Both the position numbers and the translations under genes were made by a program. From contig JACCIC010000124.1 in assembly GCA_018907035.1 (NCBI GenBank), positions 1,220,501-1,284,500 on the forward strand: a DNA stretch of 64,000 bases. Direction: 5' to 3'. The notes beneath the pieces were generated by a model that saw nothing but the letters and a program-made list of their open reading frames with translations, had not been told where the DNA came from and searched no databases. The DNA is from Sycobia sp. Sy_11 (lineage: Eukaryota > Arthropoda > Insecta > Hymenoptera > Epichrysomallidae). Shown here one piece after another: positions 1-12,181 of the stretch. How positions within the stretch are numbered: position 1 is the first letter of the stretch; every line of letters starts with the position of its first letter.

Positions 1-878
1 CGATGCGACCGCGACATAGAGAAGAGTGTCTTACAGGTCGTATAACGGGATTCACAAACCCTACCTGTTTGCTTAGGATAGAAACGAGCCTACTAAACAA
101 AGCACTTATAACTAGACAAAACACTTATATAAGGAAAAAAACTTGTATTTTTCGTTAAGTTTTCTTTTTTTAATAAATACACTACACAGGACAGCGTATG
201 TAAAGTGCACGCGAGATGATTTTATTACTATTTCTAAAATTTTTTAGATTTTCTTCGAGGAAACTTCTGAGCCTATTATAACGCATACGAGTGAAATAGA
301 TAGCAATGATTGACTTTTTTTAGTCAGTTCTGGGCTGGCTATTAATTCCACACTTATTTCATTGATATTTCTTTTTTTCTTTTATTGAAACTTAATATTA
401 TTTGTAAATATATCTTTCAAATTATTAATATATTGGTCTAAAAATTGACAACTAGAGGGACAGAGGCATTAATGTCTACTAAGAAAAAAATCAATACAAT
501 AAAATAAGGCCCAGGACATCACTTCTGGATTGTCAGATAAGTCAAAACTTTTTTTTAGCTTCTCGAACCCAAAGAAAAAATAACCTCGCATACACGTGAA
601 CTCGAGGTGTGCTTTGTTAAGGAAAATTGTATTTAAATATATTAGATTATAGAAAGCACCCTTTTTATTCGGTCCCTCTCTATAAAAGCAGATCCCGAAG
701 ATAAGTCCGCGCCATCAATTTTGTAACCAAATGGGAAGATTATGGAAGCTTAGGAACCTATCCCGTTGAGACAGCTTTCTCCTCTGTTAACGGGGATTCA
801 ATACCGGGTGGATATTTGATTAATAAAACAATTAGTCTCAAGTATGTATCCCTTATAATATCTAAGGATCCCGTTACA
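1..878 (+). repeat. Probable family A LTR, 3' part
   Basis: The last ~120 bases (CTCTGTTAACGGGG, then CCCGTTACA at 870-878) match the 3' end of the LTR at 34972-36059 and of the one starting at 901. A CTATAAAAGC box lies near 680. The boundary upstream is not visible, and similarity over 1-600 is not obvious, so only the tail is well supported. It ends directly at a (TA)n tract (879-900), and a second LTR copy begins on the other side of that tract. Confidence 0.4.
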
Positions 879-900
879 ATATATATATATATATATATAT

Positions 901-979
901 TGTAACATGTATAGGTTACCTTACCCTATACATGTTAATTACTAATACTAATAATAAAAAAAAGGAGGGGAAAGGAGAA

Positions 980-1029
<50 letters not shown>

Positions 1030-2008
1030 GGAGAATAAATTATTAAGTGAAAATAGCTTAATAGAGTTTTTTAAATGTCGAAATGCCAAATTTTCGATAA
1101 AAATATTAATAATTCAAGAGGCACCTGAGCAGAAAAACCAGTTTTTAATATTTTCTTGGAGAAGGTAGATCAGTAGAGATCTGTGGATTTCCAAATATAT
1201 TGATTGTGCGACCGGCCGGTTTTCTTTTTATAAAGAAAACATTTGAACGAAGTTCAAAAATAAAATATCCTTAACCAACGTTGGGTGGAAAAGTTTCAGC
1301 GTTGCATCATATGGTTGGTGGATCTTATTAATTTGTATCTAATCAGGTTGCGTTGGATAATAGCTCCTGGTTACTTGATTTTATTCAATCTAACGTAATT
1401 AGTATAAATATCTAATTATCGTAGAAAATCGTTTAGTGAAATAAAGTGTAAGAGAGATAGAGAGATAATAGCGTAGAATAGTAATCATAAGAGCAACAAG
1501 CGCGCACGCAGGTTTAGTAGTGGTTCCTCATGTTTCTCGTAAGACGGCGCTCTTGTTGCTTTATCTCTCTGTTATACTTATAAATTTTTCTCTCTCACAC
1601 CCTGTGTGAACGGAATCGTGCATTAACATAACGCGGGTGCATATTAGGTAGTATATTATTTATTACAATTTTATATAATTTAATAAATCTAAAATTTCTT
1701 TTTCTATTTAACTAAATAGATTTTCTTTTTCTTTTTATTAGTAATAGAAAATATAATAATATACCCCTGTACCTGATAATTAACCCGTACTTTCCTGGAT
1801 CATTAATTATCTATCAATATAATTTATTATTAATATAGATTAAAAATAAATAAATTTCAGGATAAGAGGTAAGTCCGAGGTAAAATAATAGTAAAGAACC
1901 TACGGTCTACCGAAATTGTTTTTAAAACAATGTAATCTGTTTGGGGTTCTTTACACCTCTGTTAACGGTTGCTTTTATCGGGCATTTATTAGATAAGCAC
2001 CCCGTTAA
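901..2008 (+). repeat. Family A Gypsy-type solo LTR
   Basis: The unit begins TGTAACATGTATAGG at 901 and ends near a decayed GTTACA-like terminus (CCCGTTAAAA, 2001-2010). It shares layout with 34972-36059: a palindromic start, a GA tract about 80 bases in (985-1023), the phrase CCTGTACCTGATAATTAA, and a CACCTCTGTTAACGG block before the end. No pol coding sequence adjoins it, so it is read as a solo LTR. The left side abuts (TA)n. Confidence 0.7.
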
Positions 2009-2444
2009 AATATATGTATATTATTTCCATGATACATGACGAAAACTTTTATTATTTGAAGAATTAATGTATCCTTTGCTTACATTAAATTTAATATACT
2101 TTTTTTAACAGTGCATGCTCGCAGTCAGCACGATGCTGCTGAATAGAATGTGGGTACCATAACAGATGTTGCGGGTACACTTCCACAAAGCGTGTACCTG
2201 GTTTGTCGATACTTGTTTTTTTAGCGTGCTGATTACGAGTACATAGTGGTCTTTGTTGAACATTAAATTTTCATGACAAAAACTATAAACTATAATCTTT
2301 TAAACTTATCTCGGGTTATGGTAAAATTTATAAAAAATATTTCAAACAGGATTTATAAATATCATTAAAATATTTTTTTTATGCATGTATCCTGTACAAC
2401 CAACATTTCTCAAAAAAAAGGTATACGAAGAAATCTGCTTCATA

Positions 2445-3203
2445 TACTATATGATCAAATTTGACCCGGACTGGTGCATTTGATCTACGCGTGTAAACTG
2501 AATCAGCAAAATTTTTTTCCTATATTGGTACAACTTTCCTTGATGTCCGTGTGAAATTTGAGCGCCATATGTCCATTAGTGTGTGTTTTTCAACTATTCG
2601 TCATGTTTGTTATGTTTACGACGCAAAAAGTTTGCCTGTCAAAATTGACTGCGGAAAAAAAGATAATCAACGAGTTTGCTTGAAATTTTATGTATCCAAT
2701 GGAATTACGAATACGGAATCGTTGAAAATGTTGCAGAAGTTTTTTGGGAAGTCTACTTTATCGCGAACGCAAGTATTGGAGTAGCACTAAGCATTCAATG
2801 AAGGTCGTGAAGTCGTCGAAAACTTGCCTCATGCAAGTCGCCTATCCACCGAAAACCAAGGTGATGCTCATTGTTTTTTTCGTTTAACATGAGGTGGTTC
2901 ACCATGAATTCGTTCCAGGAGGTGCAACGATCAATAAGGGGTACTACTTGGCCGTTTTAAGGCGTCTACGTGAAACAATTCATCGTAAACGACCGGATTT
3001 ATGGGAAGACAATTCCAGGTTTTTTTCACCACGATAATGCGCCGGCACATTCCAGCATCATTGTGTCTGATTTTTTGGATAAACATGAAATGAAAGTCAT
3101 CGCTATGCCACCGTATTCGCCAGATTTGGCTCCTTATGACTTTCCTCCTTCCAAAACTCAAAAATTAAATGCACCAGTCCGGGTCAAATTTAATCATATG
3201 GTA
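2445..3203 (+). mobile_element. Internally deleted mariner element
   Basis: Inverted termini of about 34 bp (left from 2445, right ending 3203) share the core ATTTGACCCGGACTGGTGCA and are bordered by TA. The interior holds two parts of one mariner transposase in the plus direction. The N-terminal helix-turn-helix part (2650-2860) includes a stretch reading TLSRTQVLE. The C-terminal catalytic part (2970-3160) has HHDNAPAHS and PPYSPDLAP. At ~760 bp it lacks roughly 0.5 kb of the normal 1.3 kb element, including the first catalytic Asp region, and has frameshifts. It is non-autonomous. Confidence 0.8.
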
Positions 3204-3599
3204 CATGCGGTTAACCTTTTAGGGGACCCCTAAATCAAATTCCTAATTTTTCTCCAGAAATATTGTTTCATAAAAAACTCTTTAAAATAAAAAATATCTA
3301 TTTTAATGAGCTCTATAATTTTAGCTGTAAAATATTTTTGATATTTTCTGAGATAAATTCAGATAACCAAGATTTTTATGATGTTTTTATGGATTTGAGA
3401 ATAAATACTCAATGTCCATCTAAGGCCATCACGATACTCCTAATCAGCGAATCAAAAAATATAAGCATATAAATATTCAGGAAAATAGAGTTAAGTAACA
3501 ATCTTAGGACTAATAGAATACAGCGATATCACTGATAATGTTTCAGAAGGACTACGAGATATAATTTTTATTCTCTAGAATATAAATTTATACATGAAC
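3204..3599. other. AT-rich spacer, nothing recognised
   Basis: This is low-complexity AT-rich DNA between the deleted mariner and the family B LTR. Short open frames here have no recognisable domain. I see no RNA gene or repeat boundary. Confidence 0.4.
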
Positions 3600-4322
3600 A
3601 ATTGGGCACGGCCGTTGCAAAAGGTATGCCCGGCTGGGCTTAGCCCCGAATCGTTTCGACGACGGAGAGGGGCGGTCCGCGAGAGGCAAAATATCGCATG
3701 TGCAAGGACGCGTGAGGCAAGGAAACGAGTACAAATAAGAGAAAACAGATCGGATAAAATTATAGAGGTCTTAAATCTGGTAATCTGTTTCGTAGGATAA
3801 ACACACGTAGTCGCGAGTCGTGGTACGCAGGCCGAGAGTCGCCAGTAGGAAAGCGCGCGCAGAGTCAAGGGAGAGAGAGAGAGAGAATAACAGGTTGCCA
3901 TTTACAATCGGGACGCCGATGTCGTCGAGTCGTCCGCTAGTGACATGAGGCGGCGACGGCAAGCCTTGAAAACACGTTCTCGGCAGACCCGGAAGGCGTT
4001 GTCCCCGCTCGTCGGTAGCCCCGGTATGGGGCGGTTACTCCGCACAGGTAGGAGCCGGATGGCAGGCTCGTTAGCTCAAGCCCTGCAACTACTCCGCGGA
4101 TCTCGGCCCAGAAGGCAATGGCAAGCGCGAATAGCCACGAGAGTCAAGCAGAACAAGAACGCACTCCACGAGGCGAGATCACCGGCACTCGAAAAACGGA
4201 TTTCTATTTGTCTTGTCGCGTCTCGGAAAAATCAACTCTCTCACACGCAACAAAGCAGAGCTCTCTCTCTCTCGATTCTGTCATAGTTCGTACGCGATGA
4301 ACTGTCCCCACTCCCCGTTCTA

Positions 4323-4366
<44 letters not shown>

Positions 4367-4531
4367 TTACCTCTTCGCCGGTGTGTTAGTGCGTTGGCCT
4401 GTAACAAACTATATATTAATATTTACATGTAGACAAGAGAAGTATATACATATTTACCAAAGCTACGATGGGAGAGAGAGCATAGGGACGTGGGATAGCA
4501 AATGTAAGCGGCGCTTGCGATCCCCGTCACA
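3600..4531 (-). repeat. Family B LTR (3' LTR of minus-strand Gypsy)
   Basis: Read on the minus strand it begins TGTGACGGGGATCGCAAGCG at 4531. It matches the plus-strand LTR at 6462-7393 in blocks along its length: the ATCCCTATGCTCTCTCTCCC region, an ACGACATCGGCG block followed by a CT tract, and a terminal block with GGGGCT...GGCCGTG. A long CT tract lies at 4326-4363. The far end near 3600 is degraded, so that boundary is approximate. A purine-rich tract directly precedes it and integrase coding lies beyond, so it is taken as the 3' LTR of the element below. Confidence 0.65.
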
Positions 4532-4546
4532 CGCCCCCTCCAGACG
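4532..4546 (-). other. Polypurine tract
   Basis: On the minus strand CTGGAGGGGGCG runs directly into the TGTGAC start of the LTR, as expected for the plus-strand priming site of an LTR retroelement. Confidence 0.55.
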
Positions 4547-4886
4547 CTGGTAGCCGGAGCGTGGCAGCTCGATCCAACATCTCTCTCTCATGTTGGCCAT
4601 TATGTGAGGATAGAAATTACTACCCAATACATAACTGGGGAATGTGTTAATAAGGAGAGGATGGAAAATAAAGCCGCAAGTGCATTATGCACCTAGATGA
4701 CCTGTTAACGGGTCCGAGCATGGACCCGAGTGCGGCGGAGGGATTGGTCCCGCGGTAGTGCTGAGCACTGGCTTTTCCTGGGGCGACCTGCTTTTCATTT
4801 TACCAGGTGTATGACACTATGACAGGCGGCTTCGTGTTATGGGGCTTCACAGGGGTTCGCGCTTCAGTCCTTCGACGGGTTACGAT

Positions 4887-5821
4887 TTACGTCTTACGCG
4901 GTCTTCCTAATCTACGCGGCGCGACATCGGCATTAGGTTGCGTGGCATTGCCCTCGGGGGTATCGCTTCGCACGCTCATATCGGGATTACAATGAGGCGC
5001 GTCGTGGGGGCGCCGTATGCTCACCAGTAGTGTTACAATCCGATTTCGCTCGCTCGCCTCGACATTACAATCAGACAAATCGCAGTCACACCCTTCGCCC
5101 GAAGGCTCTTCCGTGTTGGAACCGCCATCATCGTACGGGTCGTGATGTCGATTATAGGGCTTGTGGTCGGCGACATGATGCTTACCAGTATCTCTTCCCG
5201 TAGAGTCGGACAGTAGATAAACATTCGTGCCGAGTTTCTCCATGATGGTAAAGGGCCCGTCGAATTTCAGGGCGAGTTTGGCGCTGACGCCTTGTATGCC
5301 AGACAAGAGGATGCGATTACGCCGCCATATGCGATCGCCAATCGCGTAATGAACATCCCGAAGTCTCGCATTATAGTAGCGAGCTTGCTCAGCCTGTGCT
5401 TTCCGTGAGTTTTCCGCTGTCTTTAGATGGAGATCAGATAAATTCTCCATGCACTGTTTCCAATGCTGTACTCCACCTGGCGACGATGCATGCCAGTAGC
5501 TGAGGGGTGACGACCCGTGTTAAGGAAGGCCGGACTTACGCCAATGGAATCTTGTATGGATGTATTGTACGCGAACATCAGCTCGGCGATATGCGCATCC
5601 CAAGTGCTATGAGACTCCTCAATGAAGGTGATTATCGCAGTCTTCACAGTTCTATTGACCCTCTCTACCGGATTGACTTGAGCGTGATAAGGGGGTATCG
5701 TTGAATGCTCCATCCCACACTCCACAAGGAATTTCTCGATGATCTTATTACGAAATTCCGTGCCATTGTCCGATAGGAATACTTCGGGCGTACCAAAGCA
5801 TAAAAATATATGATCTTTCAA
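4887..5821 (-). pseudogene. Gypsy integrase and pol C-terminus, broken
   Basis: Two minus-strand frames together form the end of a Gypsy pol. The upstream part (5423-5821) has the integrase core with SDNGTEFRNK and the NPVERVNRT signature around the catalytic Glu. The downstream part (4887-5450) carries the C-terminal region with a GPF/Y-type segment (FDGPFTIMEKLGTNVY) and ends in an AT-hook-like RRLGRPRKT. The two frames differ, so there is a frameshift near 5430-5450. Nothing of protease, reverse transcriptase or RNase H remains; the element is 5'-truncated at about 5821. Enzymes of this family join retroelement cDNA to chromosomal DNA; this copy is dead. Confidence 0.85.
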
Positions 5822-6426
5822 CTAGCGGGGAATCGTTCGAAACGTTGATGTAAAGCTAACTTTCAGCTCCAGAGAACTTAGATCCCAGAGACATCAGACC
5901 TCGCGGGAAAGTCGTACTTTTCGGATATTGAAGGTCACCCAGGAACGGGAAGAGAAGGCTAGCGGGACAATGTCGAGTTCAGACGACCCATGTCCGATAG
6001 GCTGGTGGGTGAGGGCCCGAGCGAGAGAGAAATAGTGGGCGTGGGCGTTACCGAACTGTTTAGAGTGTGCGAAGGCCAAATCAGGCCGTTAAACCCGGAA
6101 AAGCGGTAATGACAGAGCGAGAGGAGGAGGGGATTCAAGGGCTCATAAAAGGCCCGCTGAACGGACGGATGGGCATTCCGTTTTTCCGTCAAAAAGACCA
6201 GATCGCATTTTGCGCTATATTATATTGTATATTATATTTTCATTTGTGTAGAAAATCATGTATAAAAAAACCGAAAAGGAATTGAATATATTATTATTTT
6301 TGCCGAACCTCACCCTTTACACAAATACCTAAGCTTATTGTATGATAACTAAGAGTTATTTATTTCGATAACCACTTACCGCTACAACCATCTATTGCAA
6401 AACGGCGGAAACAAAGTTGTACACCT

Positions 6427-6457
<31 letters not shown>

Positions 6458-6461
6458 GTAT
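5822..6461. other. Unassigned moderately GC-rich segment
   Basis: Between the truncated pol and the next LTR lies a segment with a CTCATAAAAGG box near 6145 followed by a plausible initiator, then AT-rich DNA ending in a (TA)n tract (6430-6457). This could be a further LTR or TE promoter, but I could not define its ends. Confidence 0.3.
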
Positions 6462-7054
6462 TGTGACCGGGATCGCAAGCGCCGCTTGCGTTCGCTATCC
6501 CACATCCCTATGCTCTCTCTCCCGTCGTAGCTCATATTTAGATATATGTATATATTTGTTATTATTTATATGTATGTTTACTTGTGTAGTTATATTACAG
6601 ACCGACGCATTAACACGCCACCAAAGTGTACATAAGAGTGAACGAGAGAGTGGGGGGAGTGGGACAGGCGCCGCGCGAGAAAGTAGTTACGTTTCTGCTG
6701 TGCTACGCGCGAGATTGAGTAAACAAAAACTATGATTTTTGTGCTCGGCCGCCGACTAGACCGCATGAGGTTTGGCTTTCCGCACTCATCACTGTCTCCA
6801 CGAACGAAAGTCGCGAACTTTCTACGCGGACGTGATCCGGGTAGTCCAGTCCGAGTAAAGCTGACATGCAGCTCCTATCTAATGCGGATCGACCGCCCCG
6901 TCACGGGGCTAGAGACTGAGGAGACACCGCCTTCTTTGGTGACTTTGAGAGCCACTTGCTACACCGCGAGGGTGTGCCACCGTTGCCTTCCCGTCGCCAA
7001 CAGACCCAAACGACATCGGCGCACTTGCTTAAAGTGGCAATTCATTTGTTCTGA

Positions 7055-7085
<31 letters not shown>

Positions 7086-7393
7086 TTCTGCCCTGCCTTC
7101 GTGCGCGCCGTCGCTCCAACGGCCCTCGACCTGCAATCCGCGCCTCGTGACATTACGTACTAGTGTACTTGTTATTTCTATATTTTACAAAATTAGACAA
7201 TTCGATTTATTTTCAATTACTTGCGTATTCATTTTGCCTTAGTGATTCCCGCTTCCCTTTACATGCGATACTTCACCCCTCGCGCACCGCCCACTCCCTC
7301 TCCGGATTCATACGGGGCTGAGCCAAGCCGAGTACACCTACGATGGCCGTGTCTGTCGTCCTCGTGCTCGAGGCGGACACGCGCACCGTTACA
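6462..7393 (+). repeat. Family B solo LTR
   Basis: It starts TGTGACCGGGATCGCAAGCG and ends GCACCGTTACA at 7393, giving matched TGTGAC/GTTACA termini. It aligns blockwise with the inverted LTR at 3600-4531. A CT tract occupies 7054-7079. Both edges touch TA-rich repeats. No internal retroelement coding sequence adjoins it in the same orientation, so it is read as a solo LTR. Confidence 0.65.
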
Positions 7394-8803
7394 TATACAT
7401 ATATATAATATTATAATTATAATGATTGAATGTTAATCAAATATAAGTAAATATAAATATAACTTATTACAATTATAATAACAGTCATTCTGCCTTATTT
7501 ATAATCACCCCGTCGTGTAATCTGAAACAAAAACATTAATTTTCTGAAATAAAGACATTAGAAATTTCTAATAAGCTACCTATTGACTCATTAGTTAATG
7601 AAAATATTAAAATTCCATGAATTGATAAATACTGCAGAATCGTATTCTGCATCTCCAAAACCACTTAGGAAAAAGATTTTTGAGGCTTAGGAAAACTTCT
7701 AAACGTTTTTCACGAAAAAGAAAACATTTACCATACGCATTATAGTACCGGGCCCGGATGCCGCTTGGAGGTGTCATGCTCCGATCTACCAAGACTTGGC
7801 CTTAGTTTAGTCATTTGTGCATGGCCTAAACTTACTTTTTTACAGAAAAACGGAGATTTTAAATTTCTCAAATCCCGACAATAGAATAATTAGAATAATA
7901 TATATATATAATATGTAAATAATTTCCTTTATTAGAGCTCCTTTAACCTTAAAATTATTATAATAAAGGGGAAAAATTCATTTACATAATACATTAAAGA
8001 AAAGAGATTTCAGATGAAAACTAATTACAATACACCATACTTGCCATAGTTTATACTTTCGTAGAAAGTAAATGCACAGAGATATGCTATCTATTTTTGA
8101 TTATATGTATTTGCAAGAATAAAGAAACAAGATTCACGACATAATTCATGTGTACTTGTTTATTTATAAATTGGTTTCATTTGTTCCTGTTATTTTCTTT
8201 GCAAAAATAAATGTATAAATACATTAAATAAATGCATCAAATCAAGAGATTTGAAAATGATAAGAAATTACGATGCACTATACTTGCCTTATTTTATCAT
8301 TTATACTTTAGAATTTTTTAAATATGAATATTTGCTGCCTATCTGCATTTCATAAATGATATGCCTGATTTACTTATAATTTAATCTTTTATTTTTATTA
8401 ATTGCTGTGGAAACTTCTATGTCAATTCTTCACATAATACATAATATGTAACTTTATAAATAATACATAACATGAAACATAATTTTATAAATATGATTTT
8501 ATAAATAGTTAAATTTTCTTGCATTTTACGATATGTTTATGGTATTCTGTATGAACATGACAATAATTATTTAAAATAAATTCAAAATGTTCTAATTTTT
8601 TAAAATTTCGCATAGATTATTATTTAAATATAATTTAAAAATTCTAAATGTTATGAATTATATCTTGTTAGATTCGCTAAGTGAATATACAGTCTTAAAC
8701 TATGTATTTTGAAAACATTATTATATCAATGTATATTTCAAACTGATGATTATTAAAGATTTACATATATATAAATATAATGTTATTGTTATTTTTACTT
8801 TAG
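7394..8803. other. AT-rich spacer with repeat relics
   Basis: No gene was recognised. 7482-7535 is a degenerate copy of the Penelope terminal repeat seen at 17276-17345 (shared ACAGTC...TATAATCACC...TCTGAAA). Two related units, about 8000-8058 and 8241-8308, share the phrase ACCATACTTGCC / ACTATACTTGCC and recur near 42421-42465. If the exon at 8804 belongs to a multi-exon gene, its upstream intron covers this stretch. Confidence 0.4.
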
Positions 8804-9185
8804 AAATTACTTTTTATCTTTGAATATGCAAGACAACATTAATTATAATCAACCAACTGCAATTAATGACACTGAGACAGACTATAAAAAATGTATGGAT
8901 CTAAATGATGAATGGAATCAGAAAATTTCTCTGGAAAGAGAAATTCGATTACAGCAAGAAAAAGAAGCTCGTCATTTACAGATTTTGAAAAATATTGAAA
9001 ATAAAAGAAAACGTGATGAAATAATAAATTTAAAATTACAAGACAAGGTCAAAGAAGCAACAGAAATAACTGCTACCTACATAACAAGAGAGAACATTGA
9101 CCAAGCAATAGAAAACGCATTATCAAATGTAATTAATTACAATAAAGCTCTAGATACTAACGGAATTTGGCATACAGAAAATTAA
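8804..9185 (+). CDS. mRpS26: Terminal exon, mitochondrial ribosomal protein S26-like
   Basis: An open frame of about 127 codons follows a pyrimidine-rich acceptor (TTTTTACTTTAG, ending 8803) and ends at TAA 9183-9185. It is strongly helical and charged. The C-terminal part, YITRENIDQAIENALSN then VINYNKALDTNG, matches in pattern the conserved end of mitoribosomal small-subunit protein mS26 (family pattern FITRENLE..VE.AL.....NYNWAI). That match is from memory of the family, not a search. A polyadenylation-type AATAAA lies near 9329. The family is usually 200 or more residues, so ~90 N-terminal residues are missing. No upstream exon with a mitochondrial targeting segment was found back to the family B LTR, so it lies outside the window, was overlooked, or is lost. 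A start at ATG 8826 is possible but unlikely to be native. Confidence 0.55.
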
Positions 9186-9268
9186 AACTACTTAAATAGT
9201 ATAAGTTTTTGTATAAATAGTAAAATGTGTTTACGTGGTAGTAATAATATTTTTTTCTTATAAACGCC

Positions 9269-9272
<4 letters not shown>

Positions 9273-9321
<49 letters not shown>
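9273..9321. repeat. (TA)n microsatellite
   Basis: Uninterrupted alternating TA for about 48 bases. Confidence 0.95.
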
Positions 9322-9639
9322 CTAAAAAAATAAATATAACAATTTACTAAATATTTATGTGAGAAAAATATAAATATTTATTTATTTTTACAATGTTTAT
9401 TTGTCATGTGCACTTCTATCATCGATCACGTCATTTTGTTTATATAGTTTTGCTATATTTATGATATTCTATAATATGTCCTTGAGAATGAATTTGGGCT
9501 TTTATATTTACGTACAATCCTTCATTATATGTATCAGAATTCGATAGCCTTTCCTTGCCTTATTATTTCCCCTTCTGCTCATCCTTCTGCTGAAAATTTA
9601 TTTCTTTCATTTTTTCATGTTTTTGTATATTTGAATTTG

Positions 9640-9829
9640 TTTTGTAAATTTTATTTAAACATAACTAAAAATAAAATAATTAAATAAAATTTAATTCAGT
9701 TAGTTTCATAAATAATAAATAAAATAAAGTTTAGTTCAGTTTAGTTCCTGAGAATGAACCTAGTGGATGAACGCAACAGTTCGACACGTCGGACACCAAA
9801 GGAGAATCAAAATTCATACAAAAGCTAAT
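9640..9829 (+). mobile_element. Penelope-like element 3' fragment
   Basis: AT-rich sequence leads into a block at 9744-9796 that ends ACGTCGGACACCAAAGG, shared with 22406-22450 at the 3' end of the Penelope element. It is cut off on the right by a mariner insertion at 9830. Only the terminal-repeat part is present. Confidence 0.55.
9744..9796 (+). ncRNA. Hammerhead-ribozyme-like motif (degenerate)
   Basis: The sequence has a CTGAGAA core-like box, a stem formed by TGAAC and GTTCGA arms with an extended loop, and then ACGTCGGACACC. The ACGTC segment resembles the short stem III plus cleavage triplet of Penelope hammerheads. Core positions deviate from CUGANGA/GAAA, so activity is doubtful. 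Confidence 0.4.
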
Positions 9830-10648
9830 ATACGAGGGTGGATTGATAAGTTTCCGGCCTGACTAAAAAAAACAACGTTTTTAAGAATTGTTTTATTTCT
9901 CAACATAATCTCCTCCAATGCTGATACTTTTTGTCATAGCGGTGTTCTAGTCTAGTAATGCCATCTCTATGGACTGATTCATCAAGCTCCTCAAAATACC
10001 CATTTACAGCTTCGATTACTTCTTCATTGTCCGCAAATCTGTTGCCGCCAAGCCATTTTTTGAGGTTAGGAAACAGATAATAGACACTCGGGGCTAGGTC
10101 TAGAGAGTAGGGAGGGTGCGGCATCAATTCAAACTTCAGATCGTTGATTTTAGCCATCGCAACGATTGACGTGTGCGCTGGTGCGATATCGTGATGAAAC
10201 AAGATTTTTTCTTCGCCAGAGAGGTCGTTTAATTTTCACTTCGTGGCTCAAACGTTGCAATAAGCCTGCGTAGTATTGATCAGTGATAGTTTTACCCTTT
10301 TCAAGGTAATCGATGTATATAATACCTCTTGCATCCCAAAAAATTAATAGTTGAATATGATGGGGAAGATATCCCCGGTGTTGAGTCCATCTCTTTTTTA
10401 ATTTCCTTCGGTGTTAACCCCTGCAAATAAAAGTATTTGATGACAGCACGCTTTTCCACCCTTTCCATTTTTACGAAAAACACAGAGACGTCTTGATCAG
10501 CGTGCTCTCAAACCTAAACTAACATGGCGATCGGACTGAAACTATAGCTACAAGCTATCAAAAGATGGTACTATAGAACGCCACCTCAAGGTAGGCCTAG
10601 TGGCGCCATCTCTTGGTCCGGCCGGAAATTTATCAATACATCCTCGTA
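9830..10648 (-). mobile_element. Deleted mariner element
   Basis: Inverted termini (TACGAGGGTGGATTGATAAG on the left; the inverse, ending CCTCGTA, at 10648) flank minus-strand transposase remnants. The N-terminal part (10301-10483) reads VIKYFYLQGLTPKEI. The C-terminal part (9900-10202) has FHHDIAPAHTS and PPYSLDLAPS. The Asp of the HDN box is kept (HHDIA), but the residue 34 positions beyond it, normally Asp, lies in LAPSVYY and is Val. The element is ~820 bp against the usual ~1.3 kb. It interrupts the Penelope fragment. Confidence 0.8.
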
Positions 10649-10659
10649 TATCATTCATT

Positions 10660-11640
10660 GGAAGCTATAATTTTTTCCCATCTTTCTAACAATTTATAAA
10701 TTCAAGACTAAAAAATGTTTTCGCCTTTCGAACTCAAGAACGTATCGAGCCAATATTGAATTCCCTTTATTGAACTGAAGCGTATTTCCGCGTTCTACAT
10801 TGATCGAAACAAGTGGTAGTCAAATGTCACCAAGTTTGGACTGTAAGGCGTGTGAGGTAGAATTTCCCATACACTATTCTTCAAACAGTTTTTGACCGAA
10901 GCCGCAACATGTAGCCGTGCGTTATAATGATCAAATATGACGGTCTCAAACCTGGTTTCATATTCTGGCCGATTTTTCCTATAATTCTCGCCAAAAAAGA
11001 ATATGCTATGTTTGATAAATTGATTCGTTAATGGTTTGAGCACTCGGAAACAGTCCTTAGTGTACGAAACCCTTTTGATTTCACCATATGCAGAGAATGA
11101 TCTTATTTATGTGAATATTTTGTTTCAGAATCGATTGGATGGGCTCGCCGAGTTTTCTATACAATGTACTACGTTTAAGGTTACAATGCAAATGTCTCTC
11201 GGCTCCAATTCGTATGGCACCTAGTTTCCAACCTTTTCAATGAAGCCCAATGCTTTTAGGCACACGAAAATGGCTTGATGCATGATGTCCAATACTGTAG
11301 CAAGTTCTCCTTGAATCTGATACAAATCTGATACAAACCTCATCCAGCAATGCGCTAATTCATTGTCTTTAAAACTTTTCGATTTTTCAGAGCGATCTTT
11401 GTCTTCAACTTCAAAATCTCCACTTTTACACCGTTTCAATTCTCGCGGCGCGTCGATTTACTAATGCATTGCGGCCTATAAGTTTCCGAAAGTAAATGAT
11501 AGGCCTCGAAATCGAAGCCGTGCTTTCCGTAGATGACGTTTATTTGGCTGGAATATTGCCATGATTTTGTTCGATAAAATAAACGACATCGAAAGAAATA
11601 CTCAAATATAATGCTACAATGTGACGTCTGGTCATATTCA
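10660..11640 (-). mobile_element. Highly decayed mariner (Mos1-like) relic
   Basis: Minus-strand fragments carry recognisable mauritiana-type transposase text. The helix-turn-helix side (11221-11439) has KSGDFEVEDKDRSEK. The catalytic side (10795-11043) has FDHYNARLHVAASVK and LPHTPYSPNL...FDYHLFRSM. The second catalytic Asp is replaced (HYN). Frames are broken in several places and no clear inverted termini were found. It is older than the two intact copies elsewhere in the window. Confidence 0.7.
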
Positions 11641-12115
11641 CCCTTTCGTGCATATCAGCTTTATTCGAAGTTCACACGTATATTTTTATAATCTACCTGT
11701 GCCATCGATGTACCCTGGCTTGGTTTTGAGCCTGGAGTTTCCTCCACTAGCTCGGGAATATCTTATTAAACAATTGATTAAGAAAAATAACAATTCTCGT
11801 TTTATTTTAAAATGCTTCCTATGCTCGGTTAGATAAACCGGAGTCCAAGGGCTTCACTTGAATACTGATTCCTTTTCTTTCAAAAGAAAAGCCGTATTCG
11901 CCTCGGCTTACCAATCGATTTCCCTATATGAGAAAATAGATATGTTTATTTGTGTGCAATAAGAAAAAAAGAGGGGCATGTACAGTCCTACCATGTAGGA
12001 GGACCAATCACTTCCCCGGAGGAAATGGAAAGAATGAGACAGAGGAAAGAGAAAATGAAAACAATAATTAAATTATAAATAACTTTATTTCTTACTTTCA
12101 ATATTCAGCTGTTGA

Positions 12116-12181
<66 letters not shown>

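Noticed and set aside
932..1168. 78-codon frame rich in Arg-Glu repeats
   Set aside because: It is the translation of the GA tract inside a family A LTR.
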